7,008 bases of DNA from contig JAEWWQ010000113.1 in assembly GCA_023458855.1 (NCBI GenBank), positions 1 through 7,008 of the forward strand. The letters run 5' to 3'. The DNA comes from Bacillota bacterium (GTDB lineage: Bacteria; Bacillota; Clostridia; Lachnospirales; Lachnospiraceae). Below the pieces are notes generated by a model that saw only the letters and a program-made list of their open reading frames with translations, was not told where the DNA came from and made no database searches. Of the stretch, positions 1-6,308 are shown in pieces. A program made the position numbers and the translations under genes. How positions within the stretch are numbered: the stretch's first letter is position 1; every line of letters begins with the position of its first letter.

Positions 1-1
1 T

Positions 2-411
2 TTATTACGTTTGCGGTTTCCATTGCACCATGTGGTTTTGCTCGGAGATAATGGTGATCCAGCCTTTCAACGTAAATTAAAAAACACTATTAAACCAATG
101 CTTAAGCAAATGGCATGAGCTAAAGGCGTTGAAAATGATTTTCAGTTGGACTATATTTTAGAGTATACGGTAACCGCCTCCTATCGAAAAGTTAATATCG
201 CTTATGTATGACCTATTGCAAAATGGAGTTATGAGAAAGCTAAGATTTCAAAAGATTCCATGCAATCGGTAATGGATTATATTTATAAAGAGTGGTTTCC
301 ACAGTCTAATTGCCAACTCAATGAGAATGCTCGGATAGACTTTATTAGATATGGGAAAAAGTAGATGAGAAAGGTGATTGCAGAATAGAAGTTTAGGTTC
401 CTGTAAAGTGA
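2..411 (+). pseudogene. Decayed TetR-like / GyrI-like effector-binding regulator (composite remnant, 5' end outside window)
   Basis: Frame 2 is readable from the window edge to a stop at 362, but is interrupted by TGA at 116-118 and 209-211. The first part reads like a TetR/AcrR C-terminal ligand domain (VVLLGDNGDPAFQRKLK, then DYILEYTV). The last part reads like the end of a GyrI-like/AraC effector-binding domain (MQSVMDYIYKEWFPQSN, then NENARIDFIRYGK). At about 360 the frame shifts by one: frame 1 continues as DEKGDCRIEV, then TAG at 394-396, then VPVK and TGA at 409-411. Family members usually have Trp where the TAG lies (EVWVPVK), so that stop is probably a G-to-A change of TGG; the two TGA codons may have the same origin. 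Other genes here use TGA as a stop, so recoding is unlikely. Whether the two halves were one gene or were joined by a deletion around 180-210 is not resolved. No functional product is expected. The family assignment of the GyrI-like tail is firmer than that of the TetR-like part. Confidence 0.
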
Positions 412-417
412 AATGTA

Positions 418-993
418 ATGATATTTGAAAAAATCAAAAAAGAAATTATGGATGATCCAATAAACCAATCCTATACCGAAATGGGAATTCCACCATTATT
501 TAAAGCTTCTACAGATGCTCGCATTGCCATAGTTGGACAAGCACCAGGACGTAAAGCACAAGATACGCAATTATTTTGGAATGATTTGAGCGGTGACCGA
601 TTAAGAGAGTGGATGGGAGTATCTCGCGAGATATTTTATACTACGAATCGTATCGCTCATCTGCCTATGGATTTCTACTATCCAGGGAAAGCGAAAAACG
701 GTGATGCCCCACCTAGAAATGGTTTTGCAGAAAAATGGCATCCTCGTTTACTGGACGAGATGCCTGATATTGAAACCATAATTCTAATTGGTAGCTATGC
801 ACAGAAATATTATTTAAACAAGCAACGAGAGAAAAGTCTAACTGAAACAGTTAGAAATTTTCAAAAATATTTACCAGAATATTTTCCATTAGTTCATCCA
901 TCCCCTTTAAATCTTGGTTGGTTGAAACAAAATCCATGGTTTGAAAATGACGTTTTGCCTGTTCTAAAAGAAATAGTGAATAGGAAGATATGA
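418..993 (+). CDS. Uracil-DNA glycosylase superfamily protein
   Basis: This 191-residue cytosolic protein belongs to the uracil-DNA glycosylase superfamily, whose members excise uracil or related damaged bases from DNA in base excision repair. The superfamily motifs are visible: GQAPG at residues 40-44 (the water-activating/base-binding loop region), followed by a SGDRLREWMG segment (58-67), and HPSPLN at 160-165 (the DNA minor-groove intercalation loop). The block LPMDFYYPGK (82-91) is typical of the small bacterial UDG-like subfamily often annotated only as 'uracil-DNA glycosylase family protein'. There are no cysteines at all, so it is not a [4Fe-4S] family 4/5 enzyme. Length is normal for the subfamily and the frame is intact. 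The ATG at 418 is chosen because homologues begin with a similar short helix; the ribosome binding site is weak (AAAGTG at 405-410). ATG at 448 is a possible alternative. The start lies 6 bases after the old stop of the upstream pseudogene, suggesting former co-transcription. Activity on uracil itself is inferred, not proven. Confidence 0.9.
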   Translation: MIFEKIKKEIMDDPINQSYTEMGIPPLFKASTDARIAIVGQAPGRKAQDTQLFWNDLSGDRLREWMGVSREIFYTTNRIAHLPMDFYYPGKAKNGDAPPRNGFAEKWHPRLLDEMPDIETIILIGSYAQKYYLNKQREKSLTETVRNFQKYLPEYFPLVHPSPLNLGWLKQNPWFENDVLPVLKEIVNRKI

Positions 994-994
994 A

Positions 995-1240
995 GTGGGG
1001 AGAAACTTTTTAAAATCTAATGCTTATAAAATGAAGGGATTGCCGCAGCCAGAAGGAATAAAGGGTATGATTCCAATGCAAAAATAATTAGCTTACCCGC
1101 TGTCAATACTGATATTCTTAAAAAACAGGACATTTACTTATGCTCCATGCGATTTTATATGCTGGTGGTCGGAGCATAGATAAGAGACGAAGTTAGAAGT
1201 CGTAGAAAATTATGATTTTAAGACTTTGTCTTTTTTTATG
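995..1240 (+). pseudogene. Broken N-terminal remnant of a SagB-type nitroreductase-like oxidoreductase
   Basis: Immediately after the glycosylase stop, frame 2 reads GRNFLKSNAYKMKGLPQPE and ends at TAA 1085-1087. At about 1084 the thread moves to frame 1 as LPAVNTDILKKQDIYLC, up to TAG 1177-1179, and then gives RSRRKL before TGA at about 1213. From about 1218 frame 3 gives LFLWQ. This order (FLKS, GLPQPE, an LP segment, R-S-x-R, then L-S-F-L-L-W) matches the start of SagB/ThcOx-type FMN nitroreductases, which have GLPQPE-like leaders, an RRSxR FMN-phosphate-binding segment and ELSFLLWATQG. At least two frameshifts and two stops are needed, and the rest of the roughly 250-residue enzyme is absent. 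It cannot make a functional protein. The GTG at 995 is only where the readable frame begins, not a proven start. The family call rests on remembered motifs. Confidence 0.6.
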
Positions 1241-1480
1241 GCAGGATGTAGATTATATTTTCACTCGGTATTCTGTTGGAGTGCATATTTTAGAAAAATC
1301 TCTGAAAAGTAGCTGGGATTAGAAAAAACGCATGAATAAACAATCTCGGTGATAGAAAGATGTATATCCCGCAAAAGAATCATGCTTTTTTCCAGACCAT
1401 AGGAATTTAAATAATCGTTTGGTTCCGGTTCATGTAGCGCGAAATTGAAGACTAATCAAAATGGTAATAACAAAAAATAT
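1241..1480. other. Gene-free stretch with unassigned coding-like debris
   Basis: No intact gene is visible here. Frame 3 stays open from ATG 1212 to TAG 1320-1322, a 36-codon frame containing WQDVDYIFTRYSVGVH, with no ribosome binding site. The same frame resumes between stops with KDVYPAKESCFFPDHRN and NRLVPVHVARN up to about 1448. The residue choice looks more like decayed protein-coding DNA than random intergenic sequence, but I do not recognise the family. It may be more of the nitroreductase remnant or a second lost gene. No tRNA, terminator or mobile-element end was recognised. Confidence 0.35.
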
Positions 1481-1485
1481 AAATA

Positions 1486-1514
1486 TGGACAAAATGTCGG
1501 AATTTATATATAAT
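1486..1514 (+). promoter_or_regulatory. Candidate sigma-70/SigA promoter of the ATPase-TOPRIM unit
   Basis: A -35 box TGGACA (1486-1491, five of six consensus bases) is separated by exactly 17 bases from a perfect -10 box TATAAT (1509-1514). Transcription would begin near 1521, leaving a leader of about 88 bases before the ATG at 1609. A short inverted repeat, GACA-AAA-TGTC (1488-1498), overlaps the -35 box and could be an operator, although it is short. A second TATAAT at 1531-1536 has no good -35 partner. Confidence 0.7.
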
Positions 1515-1608
1515 ATAAATAATAAAAAAGTATAATTCATTTTTAAAGTGGATAAAATATATGAAATAATAAATTGTTTAATGTCGATATGAGAAAAGGA
1601 GCTGGCAA

Positions 1609-3081
1609 ATGAATGAGAAGTATATGGTAAGAATAATTAAAAGTGAGTTAGAAAATTTTAAAAACGTACAATATGGCGAGATTAAGTACATGAATTATCG
1701 TAATGTAGAGCGAGATGCAAAAATTGAAAATCATGATATTGTTGGAATATACGGACAAAATGGTTCTGGAAAAACAGCAATGATAGAAGCATTGGATATA
1801 TTGAAATTTGTCTTGCGTGGAGACGAAATTAAATTCACAAATTATGAAGGTCTTTTAAGTACCGAACGGACAACTAAAATTACGACTTTTTTTTATATAG
1901 AACATATGGATAATAAATATAAGGCAAAGTATGAATTGGAATTACGAAAAAATGTGGGAGATAAAAAAATTGAATTATGTTCAGAACGGTTGACATATTG
2001 GATGCGAGGAGCAACATGGAAAGCAAAAAGAAGTATATTTTTTAAAAATCCATTTTATGATTCAGACTCTATATTGGAAAATAATATAGTTAATGTTGAA
2101 ACAGAGCCTTTAAATTTTTATAAGAATATTAGTTTTGTAAACGTTCTTCAAAATTTAGCCGTTTATTGTGCACAAAATAATGTTTCATTATTTTTCAATA
2201 GCCTTATTAAAAAGACCTTTTCCAATATTGTGGAAAATGATAAAGAAGAATTTGCTTTATCAGAAGTAATAAGGGGCTTGTTTGATTTTGGAAGATTATA
2301 TTTTCAAGTTGTAAAAGTAAATCAATTAGGGGCAATTAATAATAATATTATGATTCCTGTTAATATGCATTGTGAATCAGATAATGTTATTATGCAAGGA
2401 TGTTTACCTATGTTCATGAATGGTCATGGTGAAGTGCCAGAGGATGTATATAAGCAATTAAAATATGCAATAGATTCAATTAATATCGCACTAAAAGCAA
2501 TTATACCCAATTTATCAATTGAGTTAAAGGCGGTAAGCGAAGAAATAAATTCTGAGGGTGTAAAGTTAATACAAGTTGATGTTTATTCAATTCGTGACGA
2601 AAAGAAATTTTTGACAAAGTATGAATCAGAAGGAATAAAAAGAATTATCTCACTTTTAAATTATTTGATATCGTTGTATAACAACCCAGAAATTTGTTTA
2701 GTAGTTGATGAACTGGATTCGGGGATTTTTGAATATTTATTAGGAGAACTTTTAGGTGTCCTTTCCGAAGAGGCAAAGGGACAATTGATATTTACTTCTC
2801 ATAACTTGAGAGTATTAGAAAAACTTGATACGAAAAACATTGTATGCTCCACAACAAATCCAGAAAATAGGTATATTGTATTAAATGGAGTTGAAAAAAA
2901 TCATAATCACCGAGATTTTTATATTCGAGCAATTGTTTTAGGAGGACAAAAAGAAGAGCTGTATGATGAAACAGATCTTCAGTCTATAGGCTATGCCTTT
3001 AGAAAAGCAAGTTCAGGCAATAGCGATGTTGAATTACAATTTTCACCAGAATTTGCCGAGTTACTAAAACAAAAAAAATAG
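1609..3081 (+). CDS. ABC-type AAA ATPase of an OLD/PARIS-like ATPase-TOPRIM pair
   Basis: This 490-residue protein is a cytosolic P-loop ATPase of the SMC/Rad50/OLD-like ABC type found in many anti-phage systems. The N-terminal strand (residues 6-25, IIKSELENFKNVQYGEI) is the usual start of such ATPases. Walker A is GQNGSGKT (49-56, catalytic Lys55). A less conserved middle (about 90-330) would carry the dimerisation and coiled or helical insert. A degenerate ABC signature, ESEGIKR, is at 339-345. Walker B is CLVVDELDSG (363-372, with Asp367 and Glu368), and the H-loop is FTSHN (395-399, His398). All ATPase motifs are present, so it should be active. There is no C-terminal TOPRIM domain as in OLD or GajA; that module appears as the next gene, 27 bases downstream. 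The start is firm: AAGGAG at 1596-1601 sits 7 bases before the ATG. DNA here is much more AT-rich than in flanking genes, suggesting transfer. The inferred role is phage sensing or control of the partner effector. It resembles AriA, RloA and AbiLi in architecture but is not assigned to any of them. Confidence 0.85.
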   Translation: MNEKYMVRIIKSELENFKNVQYGEIKYMNYRNVERDAKIENHDIVGIYGQNGSGKTAMIEALDILKFVLRGDEIKFTNYEGLLSTERTTKITTFFYIEHMDNKYKAKYELELRKNVGDKKIELCSERLTYWMRGATWKAKRSIFFKNPFYDSDSILENNIVNVETEPLNFYKNISFVNVLQNLAVYCAQNNVSLFFNSLIKKTFSNIVENDKEEFALSEVIRGLFDFGRLYFQVVKVNQLGAINNNIMIPVNMHCESDNVIMQGCLPMFMNGHGEVPEDVYKQLKYAIDSINIALKAIIPNLSIELKAVSEEINSEGVKLIQVDVYSIRDEKKFLTKYESEGIKRIISLLNYLISLYNNPEICLVVDELDSGIFEYLLGELLGVLSEEAKGQLIFTSHNLRVLEKLDTKNIVCSTTNPENRYIVLNGVEKNHNHRDFYIRAIVLGGQKEELYDETDLQSIGYAFRKASSGNSDVELQFSPEFAELLKQKK

Positions 3082-3108
3082 AAGTATAAAATTGTGATGG
3101 AAGGTTGA

Positions 3109-3822
3109 GTGATTGTGCAAAGGCAAAAAGAAAAGATAAGAAAAACGGTATTCTTTATTGTTGAGGGAAATACAGATAAAACAGCATTGGAAAAGATTTT
3201 CAAGGCTATATATAAACATAGGGATATTAGGTTTGAATTTACAAATGGGGATGTTACAAGCGATGATTTGATAGATAAAACTAATGTATGTGAAATACTG
3301 TATAAAAAAGTGAAAAAATATATAGATGATAATAAATTAAAGAAAACAGATATATGGAAGATTGTACAGATATTTGATACGGATGGAGCGTATATTCCTG
3401 AAACGGCAGTTGTTAATGGAGAATCATCAAAGTTTGTGTATTCGACAACAAGTATTGCTTGTAAAGATGTCAAAAAGGTTAAAAGTCGTAATTCTAAGAA
3501 GAGAGAAATGATGGATCATTTGTTATCTTTAGCTGATATTAATAGTATTCCATATCAATGTTATTTTATGTCAAGTAATTTAGATCATGCTCTGTATAAC
3601 CAACAAAATTTAAGTGAAGAAGATAAAAAGAAATATGCAGATGCATTCTATGAGATATTTTTAGGAAAAGAAAAACTATTCATCAATTTTCTTCATCTTG
3701 AAGCAGTAAATGGTGTTCCGAAAAGTTTTCCGGCATCATGGAGATATATTAAAGAAGATTTGCGCTCATTAGAACGTCATACAAATTTACATATATACTT
3801 CTTAGAAAATCCATATGAATAA
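3109..3822 (+). CDS. TOPRIM-like partner protein, putative nuclease effector
   Basis: This 237-residue soluble protein has the two hallmarks of a TOPRIM fold. The first is FFIVEGNTDKTAL (residues 15-27), with the conserved metal-binding Glu19 after a hydrophobic strand. The second is VQIFDTDGAY (86-95), with the DxD pair Asp90/Asp92. Later SSNLDHALYN (155-164) resembles the S-N-x-D/E segment seen in RloB-like proteins. In OLD, GajA, AriB and RloB-type systems such domains are metal-dependent nucleases, controlled by or complexed with the ATPase, and a nuclease role here is inferred from that. It is translated from GTG: an in-frame TGA (3106-3108) directly precedes the GTG at 3109, and GGAAGG at 3099-3104 is the ribosome binding site. 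Spacing is tight (4 bases), so the GTG at 3115, two codons on, is also possible. It follows the ATPase by 27 bases, is equally AT-rich and is surely co-transcribed. It contains no membrane segment. I cannot place it in DUF4435 (AriB) or RloB with certainty. Confidence 0.75.
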   Translation: MIVQRQKEKIRKTVFFIVEGNTDKTALEKIFKAIYKHRDIRFEFTNGDVTSDDLIDKTNVCEILYKKVKKYIDDNKLKKTDIWKIVQIFDTDGAYIPETAVVNGESSKFVYSTTSIACKDVKKVKSRNSKKREMMDHLLSLADINSIPYQCYFMSSNLDHALYNQQNLSEEDKKKYADAFYEIFLGKEKLFINFLHLEAVNGVPKSFPASWRYIKEDLRSLERHTNLHIYFLENPYE

Positions 3823-3863
3823 AAATTAAGAGTGGTATATATTACGGGGAAAGGCATTTTGGA

Positions 3864-5441
3864 ATGGACATGCTAAAGAAAATATTAAAAATCATGCGTA
3901 ATGTATTGGGAATATTATTTGTTTTAACGGTACTATTTGTGCTTTTTTTTGCATTTCAACCAGAATTAACAGAAAATCTAGCTGATTTTTTATACCCGGA
4001 GGATAAGAATACAGGAACAGAAACAAGTCAGACATGGCAGGATCTGGAGAATAATGCGGCAGGAAATCCGGGCGAAAATGGAATCTTAAGTACAGTTTCA
4101 GCAAGAGAGCAATATGTTGTTCCGGAAGAGTCTGCAATTACGGTGCCGGAGAATGTTGCAGGTAAAAATGGTTACCAGCCGATCACAGAAGACGCCAAAG
4201 AAATATCCGAAACAGAAGGCGAAAAGCTGGCAGAGACGACGGGCTATGGAGAAACTGGCGAGGGACTGGAATTTGATACCCGTTTTAATCCCTACTACGG
4301 AATGCTGGACAGCATATTGCAATCAGTGTACAGACAGATTTATGCGAATGCAGTAGCATTGAATCCTACTTTTGCACCAATCGAAGATGTGTCAATGAAT
4401 CAATTGAAAAATTCGTTTACTGCTGTTTTTGGAGATCACCCTGAGTTATTCTGGCTGGATACGGCATATGCATGTAAATACATGCCAAGTGGAAAGTGCG
4501 TGGAGACCAGTCTGCAATTTAATAATACCGCAACCAATTTAGATGCGAGCAGGCAGGAGTTCGAAAACAGTGCAAATACGATTCTGCAAGGAGCATCCGG
4601 TCTTAGTTCCGATTACGACAAAGAGGTATTTCTTCACGATGCATTGCTCAATCAGGCAGAATACAATCTTAATGCACCGCTGAATCAAAGTGCATACAGC
4701 GCATTGGTAAATGGGCAGACCGTTTGTGCAGGGTATGCAAGGGCCTATCAGTATCTGATGCAGAAGCTTGGTATTCCCTGCTATTATTGCATGGGATTTG
4801 CAGGTGAGAATCATGCATGGAACATCGTGTCACTGGACGATGGATATTATAATGTGGATACCACGTGGGATGATACGAATCCGAACACCTATGATTATTT
4901 TAATAAGTCAGATAACGATTTTAACCAAAATCATATGCGAAAAGATTTGTCGGTATATCTTCCCCCGTGCAATGGAGAAAAATATCAGAATCTTGAGCAA
5001 AGCACCAGTGAAGAAAATACTACGACAGAAAGTGAAACGGAAGAAAATACTACGACAGAAGCTGCAGCCGAAGAAGCTATAACGGAAGAAGATGCATCGG
5101 GAGAAATCGCAAGCGAAGAAGCTGTGATATCAACAGGAAGAACTCTCGCTGATGCCGGTTTTACCGAAGATGATGTTAAAAACAGCCTGGCAGATTATTA
5201 TACGGACTGCTATAACCAGATCCTGGAAAACGGAATGGGAGAATACCAGTTTCAAACGGTCGTAAATGGAAGTGATCTATTCGAACAGGTATATGAATCT
5301 TATATTGATGAAAGTTATAAGGATGCATATGCATATCAGGCGATAGCAGATCTGGGAGCAAACGATTATATCTGGTATATACAAGCGGAAGAATTACAAG
5401 GCGGTTATTATTTATTCTCACATACTGTGCTGATTCAATAA
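3864..5441 (+). CDS. Membrane-anchored transglutaminase-like surface protein
   Basis: This 525-residue protein has a short basic start (KK-x-LK-x-MR), then one hydrophobic segment at about 13-31, which is an uncleaved signal anchor or signal peptide, so the bulk should be outside the membrane. Residues 45-135 are a low-complexity Glu/Thr/Gly-rich linker. Residues about 140-375 form a transglutaminase/protease-like domain with a complete triad: Cys288 in TVCAGYA, His317 in ENHAWN, Asp332 in YNVDTTWDD. Bacterial proteins of this class often act as cysteine proteases or crosslinkers on the cell surface; the substrate is unknown. A second Glu/Thr-rich spacer (about 380-422) contains two EENTTTE repeats, and a C-terminal domain of about 100 residues (425-525) is unassigned. 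The start ATG at 3864 has AAAGG at 3850-3854, 9 bases upstream. It follows the TOPRIM gene by only 41 bases with no clear promoter or terminator between, so read-through is likely. However, its higher GC suggests it is resident DNA rather than part of the acquired pair. Confidence 0.85.
   Translation: MDMLKKILKIMRNVLGILFVLTVLFVLFFAFQPELTENLADFLYPEDKNTGTETSQTWQDLENNAAGNPGENGILSTVSAREQYVVPEESAITVPENVAGKNGYQPITEDAKEISETEGEKLAETTGYGETGEGLEFDTRFNPYYGMLDSILQSVYRQIYANAVALNPTFAPIEDVSMNQLKNSFTAVFGDHPELFWLDTAYACKYMPSGKCVETSLQFNNTATNLDASRQEFENSANTILQGASGLSSDYDKEVFLHDALLNQAEYNLNAPLNQSAYSALVNGQTVCAGYARAYQYLMQKLGIPCYYCMGFAGENHAWNIVSLDDGYYNVDTTWDDTNPNTYDYFNKSDNDFNQNHMRKDLSVYLPPCNGEKYQNLEQSTSEENTTTESETEENTTTEAAAEEAITEEDASGEIASEEAVISTGRTLADAGFTEDDVKNSLADYYTDCYNQILENGMGEYQFQTVVNGSDLFEQVYESYIDESYKDAYAYQAIADLGANDYIWYIQAEELQGGYYLFSHTVLIQ
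5010..5060 (+). repeat. Two exact 21-base direct repeats, 30-base period, in the transglutaminase gene
   Basis: The 21-base unit at 5010-5030 is repeated without change at 5040-5060, separated by 9 bases. It is in frame and encodes EENTTTE at residues 383-389 and 393-399. The period of 30 keeps the frame, so copy number can change by slippage without breaking the gene. It lies in the disordered acidic spacer between the catalytic and C-terminal domains. Confidence 0.9.
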
Positions 5442-5472
5442 AATAAAGGAAGTATTCTGATTTTTTGCTTAC

Positions 5473-5501
5473 TTGAATCCTGATATGAAATCATCTATAA
5501 T
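5473..5501 (+). promoter_or_regulatory. Candidate SigA promoter of the GntR-family gene
   Basis: TTGAAT (5473-5478, four of six consensus bases) and a perfect TATAAT (5496-5501) are spaced by exactly 17 bases. Transcription would start near 5508, about 30 bases before the ATG at 5539. No convincing hairpin terminator for the upstream transglutaminase gene was seen between 5442 and 5473, only a run of T at 5460-5466. Confidence 0.75.
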
Positions 5502-5504
5502 GAA

Positions 5505-5523
5505 TTATAAGAATTGGTTATAA
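5505..5523. promoter_or_regulatory. Candidate GntR autoregulatory operator
   Basis: TTATAA occurs at 5505-5510 and again at 5518-5523; since TTATAA is self-complementary the pair is both a direct and an inverted repeat, with centres 13 bases apart. It covers the expected transcription start of the GntR gene, where a repressor would block initiation. The inner part, AATTGGTTATA (5512-5522), recurs with one change just after the GntR gene at 6264-6274. Binding is inferred from position only. Confidence 0.4.
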
Positions 5524-5538
5524 GGTGAGGGGGATCAT

Positions 5539-6264
5539 ATGGAACTTAATAAAAATACACAGCAGCCATTATATCAACAATTAATTGTAAAAATAAGAGA
5601 TAAAATCCGCAGTGGGGAATATAAACCGGGTGATAAGATACCGACGGAAAAGGATTTATCAGAGATTTACAATGTTAGCAGAATTACTGTTCGCAGAACG
5701 ATAGAAGAATTATGTAATCAGGGATATTTGTCTAAATGTCAGGGAAAAGGAACCTTTGTCGAAGCTCCAAAGATTTATCGTAAGATAGAGCAGGATAATA
5801 ATATGAGCTTTACGGAGACTTGTATCGCGAATGGCAGAAAGCCGTCATCACATATATTATTGTGTGAATTGATTGCTATGCTTCCAAGACAGAATGAATT
5901 TTTTCAGATGGATGAAAATGATAAAATATATCATATACAAAGAATACTTTCTGCGGATGACTTACCACTTATTTTTGAGGATGTGTATATACCTCAGTAT
6001 AGAATTCCCAATTTTGATGTATCACATCTTGAAAATGCATCTTTGTTTCAAATGCTCAATCAGGAATATCATATTCCAAAGTCAACAAAGGGTAGAAGTA
6101 CAATAGAGATTGCTACTGCAACTCTTGAGAAAGCAGCCAATCTGAGAATTGCAGTCGGTGAGCCTGTTATGCTTTTAGAAAGTTATATCTATGATCACGA
6201 TGATAAACCCTTGTATATAAGTAAAGAAAATATTGTTGGAAGCAGATACCGCTTATCCATTTAA
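5539..6264 (+). CDS. GntR/HutC-subfamily transcriptional regulator with UTRA ligand domain
   Basis: This 241-residue protein has the standard size and two-domain plan of HutC-type GntR regulators. Residues 10-75 are the winged helix: PLYQQL at 10-15, then GEYKPGDKIPTEKDLS (26-41), the recognition helix region NVSRITVRRTIEEL (45-58), and the wing GKGTFV (69-74). Residues about 90-238 form the UTRA effector-binding domain (IQRIL at 133-137, then DLPLIFEDVYIP and RSTIEIATAT later). Such proteins are usually dimeric repressors released by a phosphorylated sugar or similar small metabolite. The ligand is unknown here, but the sugar-isomerase-type SIS remnant directly downstream points to an amino-sugar phosphate or a glycated amino acid phosphate. 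A strong GAGGGGG ribosome binding site (5527-5533) lies 5 bases before the ATG, and the promoter and possible operator are immediately upstream. The gene is intact. Confidence 0.92.
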   Translation: MELNKNTQQPLYQQLIVKIRDKIRSGEYKPGDKIPTEKDLSEIYNVSRITVRRTIEELCNQGYLSKCQGKGTFVEAPKIYRKIEQDNNMSFTETCIANGRKPSSHILLCELIAMLPRQNEFFQMDENDKIYHIQRILSADDLPLIFEDVYIPQYRIPNFDVSHLENASLFQMLNQEYHIPKSTKGRSTIEIATATLEKAANLRIAVGEPVMLLESYIYDHDDKPLYISKENIVGSRYRLSI

Positions 6265-6291
6265 ATTGGTCATATCAAGTAGTACCAAATT
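6264..6291. promoter_or_regulatory. Possible second GntR operator / imperfect inverted repeat after the GntR gene
   Basis: AATTGGTCATA (6264-6274) matches AATTGGTTATA at the GntR promoter in 10 of 11 bases. TTGGT (6266-6270) is also mirrored by ACCAA (6284-6288), and after one mismatch two further A:T pairs extend the arms, with a 13-base loop. It could be the operator of the lost downstream promoter or a weak hairpin; no -35/-10 pair is present between it and the SIS remnant. Confidence 0.3.
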
Positions 6292-6308
6292 TTAAGAAAA
6301 CACACATT

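Noticed and set aside
2..364. TGA read as tryptophan (alternative genetic code) in the first open thread
   Set aside because: The same thread also needs a frameshift and contains a TAG, and the intact glycosylase gene ends with TGA, so ordinary pseudogene decay is simpler.
378..407. TTGCAG-N18-TGTAAA as a promoter for the glycosylase gene
   Set aside because: Only three of six and four of six consensus bases match and the spacer is 18; too weak to call.
1139..1178. Inverted repeat TATGCTCC (1139-1146) / GGAGCATA (1171-1178)
   Set aside because: The arms are only 8 bases with a 24-base loop, there is no T-run, and it lies inside the nitroreductase remnant, so it is neither a convincing terminator nor a mobile-element end.
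2991..3473. 160-codon open frame on the minus strand overlapping the ATPase end and the TOPRIM gene
   Set aside because: It lies opposite two well-supported genes, is rich in Ser/Phe/Ile as antisense of AT-rich lysine/glutamate genes usually is, and has no family motif.
5442..5472. Rho-independent terminator after the transglutaminase gene
   Set aside because: There is a T-run at 5460-5466 but no GC-rich stem before it.
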